From Dermacentor variabilis (lineage: Eukaryota; Arthropoda; Arachnida; Ixodida; Ixodidae), in NCBI RefSeq assembly GCF_050947875.1, contig NC_134568.1, positions 195,939,853-196,003,852 on the forward strand: a DNA stretch of 64,000 nucleotides, written 5' to 3'. Both the position numbers and the translations under genes were made by a program. Positions 56,080 to 64,000 of the stretch are shown here, in pieces. The stretch's first letter is position 1. The number at the start of each line of letters is the position of its first letter. The notes beneath the pieces were generated by a model. That model saw only the letters and a program-made list of their open reading frames with translations. It was not told where the DNA came from and made no database searches.

Positions 56080-58290
56080 ATTAGGCGGAATATCAGAAGC
56101 GTCCTTACAGGACTGCCAAACATGTGGACACACCTGTATCTTGGAGCAAACATAAGTCTTGTGATGTAGCCTACTGCAATGCCCTGCGTCAAGCCAAGCA
56201 AAAGCATTTCTCTTGAGGTCTGCAATCACTACTTCAAAACAACCCCAAAAAATTTTGGAAAGCGATCTCTCCCGTTAAAGATTCCGACATTTCACAAATA
56301 CTTGATAGTTCTGGCTTGCCGATTGCACGAGAGCTTTCAGCATCTATCTTTGACAATTACTTCACGGCCGTATTTACAAAGGAAGACCATTAGAAAATGC
56401 GTACACCCATTGAACTTGATTATCCATACATTGCCCATCAATATAACAACCACTGGTTTTGCTGAGCTGATCAACAACCTCAAAATGTCAACTTCTTCCG
56501 GCATGGACGGTGTAAACTCAAGAATCTTAAAATGTACAGTAGTACCCTCTAGCACAGTCCTTTCTTGCTTGTTTCAACAGTCCCTCTCAACAGGGGAAGT
56601 TCTGTATGACTGGAAGGTCGGTAGAGTTATACCTTTTATTAAGACTGGCGATAAAATCGCTGTTAACAATTACCACCTAATGTCAGTAACAAGCGTTCCC
56701 GGTAAGTTACTAGAACACATAACATTTTCAAACGTAGAAAATCACTTGGAAACTACCACTTTAAACATCAGCATGATTTTAGAAAAGGACTATCATGTGA
56801 AACGCAACTATTCGAATTGACTACGGATATTTTCCTAAACATGGATACGTGCCCGCAAACAGATTACATTTTCATAGACTTCGCTAAGGCTTTCGATCGC
56901 GTTGCTCATTGCCGTCTCATAGCTAAACTTTTATGCTTAAACATCGATTCCCTAACAGTATCTTGGATAAGAAATGTCTCGTCATTCCGTAAGCAATTCA
57001 CCGTCGTCGATAACTTTATTTCCAGTATCAGCGATGTAACATCTGGTGTACCACAGGGAAGCGTACTCGGACCATTACTTTTTCTGATCTATATTAACTA
57101 CCTGCTATCCGAAATAACGTCATCCATTCGCTTGTTCGCAGACGATTGTGTGATCTATCGTCAAATTAGCTCACCTTCCGATCACGTCGCTCTCCAATGA
57201 GATCTTGACCGTATTACTAACTGGTGCTCTTTTTGGCAAATGACCCTAAACACCGTTAAATGCAAACTAATAACATTCACCCGCAAAAAGACATTTGCCG
57301 CTTTCGATTACTCACTGGATAAGAACCCCGTCACACACACCAACTCATACAAGTACCTCGGCATTCTCCTTACACCTAACCTGCCATGGTCTGCGCACAT
57401 AAAAAAAAAATAAATAACTGCTAAAGCCTCACGTACGCTCGGTTACCTTAAACGTAACCTGCGCGATGCTCCTGCTCACCAAAAAAATCGCCTATATCAG
57501 ACATTCGTAAGGCCACAACCGGAATTCGTAGCCCCTATCTGGCCACCTCATCAAGCATACCTAATCGCGACTCTCGAGTCAGTCCAAAACCGCGCCGCCC
57601 GCTTCATTGTCAGAGATTATCACCGCGACTCTAGCGTGACTAGCATTAAGTCATCTTATCCCTCTCACCTTTTGAATCACGAAGAACCATAGCATTGCTT
57701 TGCCTGTTTCACAAAATAGTCCATAGTACGCGCCCGTCCACCTTGTCGCTCACTCGTCCATCTCGTACATCTCGGCGTCTGCATAATCATCTGAGTTTCC
57801 ACCGTATCTTTGGCCGAACCAATGCTGGCCGAACCACGTGCCATTCAGCATTGGAATAACCTACCAAACGACATAGTTGACATTCTTGACCCTGTATTCT
57901 TCAAAGCACGCTTATGCATATTATTTACATAATTTATCACAACTAAACCATACTGCGCGCCTCAGTAAATACTTTTAGCGAAGTTCTATAGTTTTGTTCG
58001 CTTTTTTTGTTTGAATGTGTGTTTTGTATTGCGTTAACGTTGTTGGAGACTTGTTCTTTCCTCTTTACCAGCTACCATTTGTATAATGTCTTGGTACTCC
58101 TTTTTTTCTACTTCACACAGTCGTTTAGTTTCATTTATCGCGTTATTTATATTGTTAGATATTTATTCTTTGATGTTTACTCGCTAACAATGTATGATTT
58201 CTTAGTACTCCTTTCTTTTTGCTAATTCCCTGTATCCTCCCCTCACGCAATACTCCTTCGGGAGCCTGGTAGGTAACTGAATAAATAAGA
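56080..58290 (+). pseudogene. CR1-like LINE, 5'-truncated
   Basis: Plus-strand blocks: pre-RT (56100-56300: KHKSCDVAYCNALRQAKQKH, NNPKKFWKAI); an RT start in the frame 56179-56820 (STSSGMDGVNSRILK, VGRVIPFIKTGDK); the RT core 56817-57200 (DYIFIDFAKAFDRVAHCRL, VTSGVPQGSVLGPLLFLIYI, LFADDCVIY, both motif C Asp present); and the C-terminus 57230-57690 (YKYLGILLTPNLPWSAHI, LESVQNRAARFIVRDY). The 3' UTR ends near 58290 with AACTGAATAAATAAGATAT. Several frameshifts and stops (57198, 57411) are present. Confidence 0.85.
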
Positions 58291-58294
58291 TATA

Positions 58295-58400
58295 TTTTGA
58301 GGCGCGCCACATCACCGCAAACCATATGTCGTTGGGTTCATCCAGCTTCGGTTAACCAGTTTTTTTTAAATACTTGGTTCTAATTACGTGAAATACCCTG
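58295..58400 (-). repeat. mariner-type MITE end
   Basis: The right edge reads GTGAAATACCCTG followed by TATA, that is TATACAGGGTATTTCAC in reverse, the usual terminus. GGTTAACCAG and ACCATATGTCG blocks lie inward. The other end was not found, since it abuts the LINE tail. Confidence 0.5.
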
Positions 58401-58773
58401 TATAATGCTTTCGCATTAATTACGGTGAGTAGGTATGAGTGAGCGTTCGCTTATACTGCCGACCTATGGTATCCGCTCACAAGCGGACCATGGCCCTCGC
58501 TCCACTGGCCCACTAAAACGTCCACCGATTAGTTTTGAAGTTATCAGTCGTACTGGCCACCACCCACGGCCCCTCTGAAACGGTACAGCCTTAGTTAAAA
58601 TGCACAAGCTGCTCCGCGCTTTCACCTTGTATGCCGTTGGGATGTGTGATGCGGTTAGCGCAGCGCTTTGGGCACTCCACACCTCTGGATGGTGAGTACG
58701 AGATTTTTTGCATTCTCTAGGGTGTTAGAGCTTACGACATACCACGATTACTCCCATATACAGCTTGTAATCA

Positions 58774-58916
58774 TGTCTATTTGATCACAGCGCACAAAAA
58801 ATTGACAGAGGCCGAGAGCGTAGACACCACAAAGCGCCACTGTCGGTCCCTGTCATTTTTTTGTGTGCTGTGATCAAACAGGCGTGCCTAACCAACTAGC
58901 CCACCAGTTCGTCCTG
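58774..58916 (+). mobile_element. hairpin-headed retroposon H4 (Penelope-related family)
   Basis: Inverted arms start TTTGATCACAGC at 58780 and end CTGTGATCAAA at 58878, paired over about 35-40 bp (CACAAAAAA, TGACAG) around a loop containing GACACCACAAAGCGCC. The tail has core ACCAACTAGCCCACCAG and ends GTCCTG. A perfect 12-bp duplication, AGCTTGTAATCA, is at 58762-58773 and 58917-58928. It has no ORF. Confidence 0.85.
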
Positions 58917-59354
58917 AGCTTGTAATCAGCTTGGCGGTCGCAGGCAGCGTAACCCGTATATTTGTGACCAAGAGTGTACGTGTTTATCTGTCCCCAGCAA
59001 TATTTTTGTAGTTTCTATACAGGCGTACATTTGTTTATGTTCTACGCTTGCTACTGTTGACGTATCTCAATATATCGCTAATGTGATCTGAGAGAAACTC
59101 TGCTTGTTTAAAACTAATTGACTGGCACGCTAACCACACTGTGTATTGATTTTCTTCCACCAAACTACGGGGAACCGTATTGGGGGAGCCCAAAACAAAT
59201 GTCAACTTCGTATAGAAAGAGGCGGAGTTCCTTCCGCGATCGCGGAGCTTTACTCGTCTTTCTTACTACCATTCAATAAAGCTCAAGGTTTGGGGTTTCA
59301 TCGCCTTCGAGGTAGACGGACGCGTTGACCCTGCTTCGTGACCATTTAGTTAGA

Positions 59355-59520
59355 AAATTATGGGGTTTTACGTGCCGAAACCACGATTTGATTATGATAC
59401 ACGCCGTAGTGGAAGAATTTGGACCACCAGGCGTTCTCTAACGTGCACCTAAATCTAAGCTCACGGGTGTTGTCGCATTTCGGCCCCATCGAAATGTGGC
59501 CGCCGTGGACGGGGTTCTTT
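59355..59520 (-). repeat. tRNA-derived SINE body
   Basis: Plus ATGGGGTTTTACGTGCCGAA, CGATTTGATTATGATACACG and GCATTTCGGCCCCATCGAAA are the reverse complement of the SINE body. The head is missing. Confidence 0.8.
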
Positions 59521-59744
59521 TAGTTAGAAGAGGTTTCTCGCCGAGCATTTGTGAAATGCGCATCCATGGCCTCGTGTCTTCGAGGAGGCGCGTCGTAATC
59601 TCTGTCTGACGCTGAGCAGCAGACAATCAGCGGGCGCTTCCTTCTGCGAGCAGGAAATCCCCCGCCACCTTGCGCGATAGCTCGACCCGCCAGCACGTGC
59701 CGCTGTGACGTGAGCGAATGAATCCGGTTTGCCCATGCGTTCAC

Positions 59745-60124
59745 CCGCCGTGAGAAGTCCAGTAAGAATGTAGTGTGTCAGTAAGAAGACCAATAGTCTT
59801 CGGCACGACTGCCACCGCAGAAAAGACGAGCAAATATTGCCGGAGTCGGCGCACGTGCACCGTGTTTTGACGGTCGGGGTGAGCGATGAATCGCATCATG
59901 GAGCGGCCGCGTTGCTCGCGCGCGGCGCAATAAAGGCGGTTCTTCGGAGAAGGCAGCGAATATCTCGGAGAAGGAGGCATCGTGCTGACGTTGGGACCAG
60001 TAAGGAGAGGGTCATTTCTACGGCGTGGCTGGTGCACGCCTCTTTCATTTCGAAGCGGTGCTACGGTATTACTGCCAAGCTGAGAAGGGCGTCGCGCTGC
60101 GGCTCGGCTATCGCCGTTTGACAT
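59745..60124 (-). CDS. candidate first exon of an unidentified membrane-protein gene
   Basis: From ATG at 60124 the frame gives 126 residues starting MSNGDSRAAARRPSQLGSN. The N-terminal half is basic and Ser/Pro-rich (RYSLPSPKNRL). A hydrophobic segment, QYLLVFSAVAVVPKTIGLL (about residues 96-114), could be a membrane span. A plausible donor, GGCGG/GTGAAC, follows at 59744. The region is GC-rich relative to its surroundings, has no repeat signature, and the frame is open upstream to 60226 (alternative start). A chance ORF in GC-rich DNA remains possible. No family was recognised. Confidence 0.4.
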
Positions 60125-60836
60125 GATTTCATCGCTAAGCTGTGAGTACCCAGATGCATGCTTTCTCCTTATCGGAACGACTGCACATGAATTCTTATTT
60201 AGCTGTGCGAGCATGTTCATGTGCACAGCACGGAGTTGGCAAGTGATATATGTTTCAGTAACAATGCTGACTCGCGCCCCCGATATTGCATTTGAGGGAT
60301 TTCACCTAGTAGCGTAGTTAGGTGAGCGAAGGATGCTGCTTTTAAGGTAACGTTGAAGCAAATTGAACGGAAAAAATTAATAATTGATTGGTGGGTATTT
60401 AGAAAATGCGATTACGTTATACTATGTAGGTGCTGCGGTGAAGTTTGCGCAACAAAACGTAGATGGACGACGCAACAAGTGAACTTCTCAGAACGTATGA
60501 AAAAGAAGTGAGACTAGCTTGTGAAAGTAAAAGAGAGAGAGAGAGAAAGATTAGCCGCTGTGGTGGTTCAGTGACATAAATTTCATTGCACGTTCATTAA
60601 AGCTGCTCAACATCTAGCAATATACCAAATATGCATGCGGTATCCAGGCTACATAACATGTCTGCACGGGTGGCTAATGAATATCGTGCAACACCGTTCA
60701 CAGCGGCTAAACTATTCGCGATCCTATGTACCGTGAAATTTATAACTTCCGTAAGAAAGGCTCAAAAGTGGGTATACATATATAGTTTTCAGCGACTCCC
60801 GCGTGGCACTCATAGTGCTTTGCAGCACGAGTTCTG

Positions 60837-61065
60837 GGGCTTTACTTGCGAAAACCACGCTATGATTATGAGACACGCCGTAGTGGGTGTGTCTCATAAT
60901 CGTAGGGCTGTGACCACATGGGTTTCTCTAACATGCACCCATTTCATGGTACACAGGTGCTTTTGCATTTCTCCCCCATAGAAATGCGACCGCCGCGACC
61001 CAAATTTGATCTCTCCTGGGCTTAGAAGCACAACGCCAAAGCCACTACGCCACTACGGTGGGTTC
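60837..61065 (-). repeat. tRNA-derived SINE, nearly complete
   Basis: On minus the head near 61065 reads ACCCACCGTAGTGGCGTAGT, with a diverged B box near AGAGATCAAATTTGGG. The body (CGCATTTCTATGGGGGAG, TGCATGTTAGAGAAACC, GACACACCCACTACGGCGTG) follows, to 60840. It abuts and may have truncated the LINE fragment at 61080. Confidence 0.75.
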
Positions 61066-61079
61066 TGCAGCGTGAAAAT

Positions 61080-61740
61080 GAAAACAACTAATTCTATTAT
61101 AATTGAGACTCTAAAAGAGCTCACAAAGGCAAACCAAGTTCAGCATGAAATAGTATTTCAGTGGATACCGGGACATTGTAATATTCCAAGCAACACGGTA
61201 TAGCCGATGCAGCAGCATGACAAGTACATCGCAAAGATATGATTTTCCTCCAAATATCAGGTAGTAAACTTCGTTGTATTCAAAAAGCGACATCACCGAA
61301 CGTATGTAGAAAAATGTGGTTTGGACAAAGTTCCGGGAGTTCTGATATATATTGTATTGATCCATTTATTGAATACAATGTTCCGTTACCGTTAGATAGA
61401 AACGAAATGAGAAACTTATATTCATCGATTACGGGTGGGCACTGCCTACACATAGACTTTTTACACACAATTGGCCCCACTGAAATACATCAGTGGAATT
61501 TTGGCTTTGTTGACGAAGACACATGTCACCTTTTTCCAAAATGCCTGCGTCATGACTCACCAAGACGCCGACTTCAATCTTCGCTAATGACATTTCACCG
61601 TAGACCACTCAATTTAAAGAAATTATTGGGGCCATGGCCAACAAGAGCCATACAGATGTGCAGTTTAATAGCTTTAAATATTTTGGAGGACATCGGCATT
61701 ATAGGCCACTATATTAACGCATAAAAAACATTTTATTTAT
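61080..61740 (+). pseudogene. I-clade LINE C-terminus with RNase H trace
   Basis: 61110-61205 encodes ETLKELTKANQVQHEIVFQW followed by IPGHCNIPSNTV. This is the last block of an RNase H domain (W-I-P-G-H-C with the catalytic His). The 161-residue frame 61239-61724 contains a tail with RNEMRNLYSSITGGHCLHI, then EDTCHLFPKCLRHDSPRRRL (a degraded Cys/His knuckle), and ends ILEDIGIIGHYINA at a TAA. Only the 3' end of the element is present; RT and endonuclease are missing. Confidence 0.65.
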
Positions 61741-61867
61741 AAGAGCATTCCTTATTTTTAGTGTCACTATGTATATGAGGTATTATTGGGGCACTTATCG
61801 TTGCTTCACAGTTTATTTGTTATGCTGTTCGCATTATTGCTTTAAGAGTATCTTTGTGCTCGCCGTG

Positions 61868-62100
61868 GGGGCTTATGGATATATGGTGTTGCGCTTCTAA
61901 GCCCGAGGGCGCGGGATCAAATCCCGGCTGCCGAGGCCGCCTGTCGATGGGGGCGAAATGCAAACATGCCCGTGTCCCTTGCATTGATGGGGGCACGTTA
62001 AAGATCCCCTGGCGGTCAAATTAATTCGGAGCCCCCGCTATGGCGTGCCTCATAATCAAATCGCTGTTTTGGCACGTAAAACACCTGAATTCAAATTTTT
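61868..62100 (+). repeat. tRNA-derived SINE, most complete copy in the window
   Basis: The head has ATATGGTGTTGCGCTTCTAA and a B box GGATCAAATCCCGG, as in a tRNA gene. The body is TCGATGGGGGCGAAATGCAA, GGGGGCACGTTAAAGATCCC, GGCGTGCCTCATAATCAAAT and TTTTGGCACGTAAAACACC. A short AT-rich tail follows. It could be related to the described tick SINE Ruka, but I did not verify this. Strand and order serve as reference for the other copies. Confidence 0.85.
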
Positions 62101-62299
62101 CAAAGTGTCTTTGTAATGTCGTGTTATTGTTTTCACTTGTATGAGCTAACGCAACTTTGTTGAACTATGCTGTATAATGTTATATGCTGTCTGTTATAAC
62201 TGTATATTGTATGTACTTCTAATTCAAGAGTCAAGAAGTAGCCGGCGCCATATTTGTGCACCTTACGTCTTAAAAAAAAAGAAAGCTTTTCACTGCAGA

Positions 62300-62456
62300 G
62301 CACGTGGTCGCGGGCTCGTTTCTTAACCGCAGCTGCTATGTTCCACCCGATGCGGTAGAAATTTGATGCCAAAATGCCCGTGTACGGAAATTTCGCTGGT
62401 GCTTTAAGAACTGGCGGTCAAGATTGATCTCGAAGCCGCCACAGGTTCTTAAAGCG
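62300..62456 (+). repeat. tRNA-derived SINE, diverged copy
   Basis: GAGCACGTGGTCGCGGGCTC is a B-box-bearing head remnant. AAATGCCCGTGTACGGAAAT and GTGCTTTAAGAACTGGCGGT match the body order with many substitutions and a deletion. Confidence 0.55.
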
Positions 62457-63775
62457 TCGCTCATAGGCCGGGTGCAACGTTAGGCCATAAAATATTATAA
62501 TTTAATGAAAACTAGACTAGCGTCTATGCTGCATTCGTGCTCCAGAAGCCATCACTACAGACATGCATATTTTGTCGTAACGCAATACGTTGTGCGCAGT
62601 TTACAGCCAAGGTGACTGATATATCCGTTCGACGCGCCTCGCTCCTCGTGGCGGTCCGACTGCCGGCTGCAAACTGAGCGATAAGGTCGGTTCGGTTTCT
62701 CTTACACGATCGCGCTGAGAAGCGAAGCTTTTATCTGCCGGCACGTGCCTCCACAGATGGGCGCCATGCATGCCATTTCATAGTCCGCATTTCATAAATC
62801 CGCTGAGCTCAAATAGTAACGCGCCTTTGCTCATGGCCAGGGTTTACTTCGTAGTTTGTGCTCAAAAATTTTTTTTTTCGCAAGAACAGGCTCCGACGGA
62901 CCGATGGTAGCGAAAGCGCCGGCCGATGACAAATATTTCTGGAGGACAAATAACTCTGTAAAATACGGTCCATGACCTCTGGCGACCTCTAGATGACGAA
63001 GTCTAAGGCGGCGACATTTAAAAAAAAAGAACTTATTTAATTTATACACGGAGATGTTGGCGCCTTTTGAAGGCGTTGGTTGTACTCCTCTGATCTGGCG
63101 TGTTCATAATTCTAGCGGGCATATTATAGAGTATGTCGAATTTACAAATAGCCGCACAGCGAACCAGCTTATGTGCATACTGAAGTGAGGTGGGAGATAT
63201 GCATTGTGAGATCGCATTGACGTGCTGTGTGTGAGAGAGGAAACTATCCCGTGACTGGAACTATATGGCACCTAGCATGAAGTGGTCCGGACTTTCGTTG
63301 CGACGATGGCGTCAAGTTCCGCGTTGTATAACCTTGCGCTCTCTATAGTTGGGCGGGAATGTACACACGCCTCATCGTTCGCCGGTGTTGTTCGTCCCCT
63401 TTCGTGCCTCGATATCCTCTTTCTTGATCCATAAGAGTACGAAGCCCGGTCAGTAACAATTATCAATTCGTTTCCACTACCTTATTTTGTATAATATGAG
63501 AAAGTCTTCGCAGAAACACATGGTACGAGTGGTCCAGAAACGGAGATCTAAAGCCACCTCGCGGTGTTGCTGTTTTCCAATTCGCTTCTAAACACCACTC
63601 GCTTTGCGCTTTGATTAGGCTGTTGGTGACGGCGACCGTGATTGCGATGCAACGGAGCACAAGACAATCTGAGAAAGCGGCAAATTAAATATAAATAAAT
63701 TAAGTAAGCAAGTGTTTCGTCAGTAACTCACACTGCTGTGAGCTAAATATACACCGCCAGTCATCTTGTTTCGAT
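62457..63775. other. non-coding stretch, no gene recognised
   Basis: 62620-62780 is GC-rich. 63040-63250 on minus resembles a LINE C-terminus only faintly. No feature is supported. Confidence 0.3.
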
Positions 63776-63935
63776 TCAGGTGTAGCTTACATGGGTTATG
63801 AAGGGGGCTCGCGAGATGAAGAAATGCCAGTTTCCTTAGTTTTGGTGCACTTCAAAGACCTCTGGCTGGTCAAAACTAACCTAAAGCCTCCCATAATTGC
63901 AACACGGGTAGCCCGCAGCGTCTTATTACAAATTT
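63776..63935 (+). repeat. tRNA-derived SINE, strongly degraded
   Basis: TTTGGTGCACTTCAAAGACC, CTCTGGCTGGTCAAAACTAA and AAGCCTCCCATAATTGCAAC follow the order of the SINE body (GTGCACGTTAAAGAACC, GGTGGTC, GGAGTCC) with heavy decay. Confidence 0.4.
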
Positions 63936-64000
63936 TCTAACGTTAAGAGGAATACGAAGAAGTGGCTCTTGTGCGGAACCCCGTTTTCCACTGCTCTCAT

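Noticed and set aside
58620..58700. Possible tRNA-like head around GGTTAGCGCAGCGC
   Set aside because: Only an A-box-like word is present. No B box at the right distance and no SINE body follows.
63040..63260. LINE C-terminal domain on minus
   Set aside because: Only scattered residues resemble a CR1 thumb region and no two motifs are in order, so it was left as non-coding.
1..64000. CRISPR arrays, bacterial operons, rRNA
   Set aside because: No spaced direct-repeat arrays, Shine-Dalgarno-led compact operons or rRNA segments were seen. Introns, poly(A) signals, SINEs and LINEs mark a eukaryotic genome.

Overview
This is eukaryotic nuclear DNA, almost certainly from an arachnid and most likely a hard tick (Ixodidae). 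That assignment is inference. It rests on repeat families that I recognise as tick-like: a tRNA-derived SINE with a body around CACGTTAAAGA and GCGTGCCTCATAATC, RTE, CR1-like and I-like LINEs, and TATACAGGG-ended mariner MITEs. There is no bacterial operon structure, CRISPR array or rRNA. Host coding sequence is scarce: a terminal exon at 2942-3112 with its 3' UTR, a GC-rich candidate first exon at 59745-60124 (-), and a weak two-exon candidate at 44446-44935 (-). Nearly everything else with coding character is transposon-derived and broken.

Layout. 1-9 kb: a pogo-like MITE, a tRNA-SINE, the host terminal exon and long non-coding DNA. 8.3-15 kb: LINE fragments and TIR-bearing MITEs. 15-27 kb: a deeply nested locus. 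A CR1-like LINE (minus strand) is interrupted by a Penelope-like element (PLE) in partial tandem. The PLE is itself interrupted by an RTE/BovB-like LINE (9-bp target duplication) and by a P-superfamily element with a THAP-domain ORF (7-bp duplication). 27.8-28.2 kb: a near-palindromic MITE. 29.4-34.2 kb: one LINE split by four insertions: pogo-like, hairpin element, GC-rich MITE, and a TTAA-flanked element. 34.5-42.5 kb: another LINE, inverted mariner-type arms about 6.3 kb apart bracketing a mariner-like transposase pseudogene, and a CR1-like LINE. 47.3-52.6 kb: a CR1-like LINE with 285-bp tandem 5' monomers, an ORF1 with a degenerate 2A-like motif, and a decayed RT. 54-64 kb: more LINE fragments, a 42-bp minisatellite, SINEs and the candidate host exon.

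The most unusual signal is a family of four short (123-158 bp) hairpin-headed insertions (17665-17822, 24499-24627, 30944-31066, 58774-58916). Each has a long inverted repeat, then a conserved single-copy tail with core ACCAACTAGCCCA, and each is flanked by its own 10-14 bp target duplication. The tail matches the start of the full-length PLE copy at 26330-26360, and the hairpin cores resemble the PLE terminus. This suggests a non-autonomous, Penelope-mobilised hairpin retroposon. Arm sequences differ between copies while self-complementarity is kept within each copy.

All calls are from reading the sequence. No database search was run, so clade names for LINEs are provisional.
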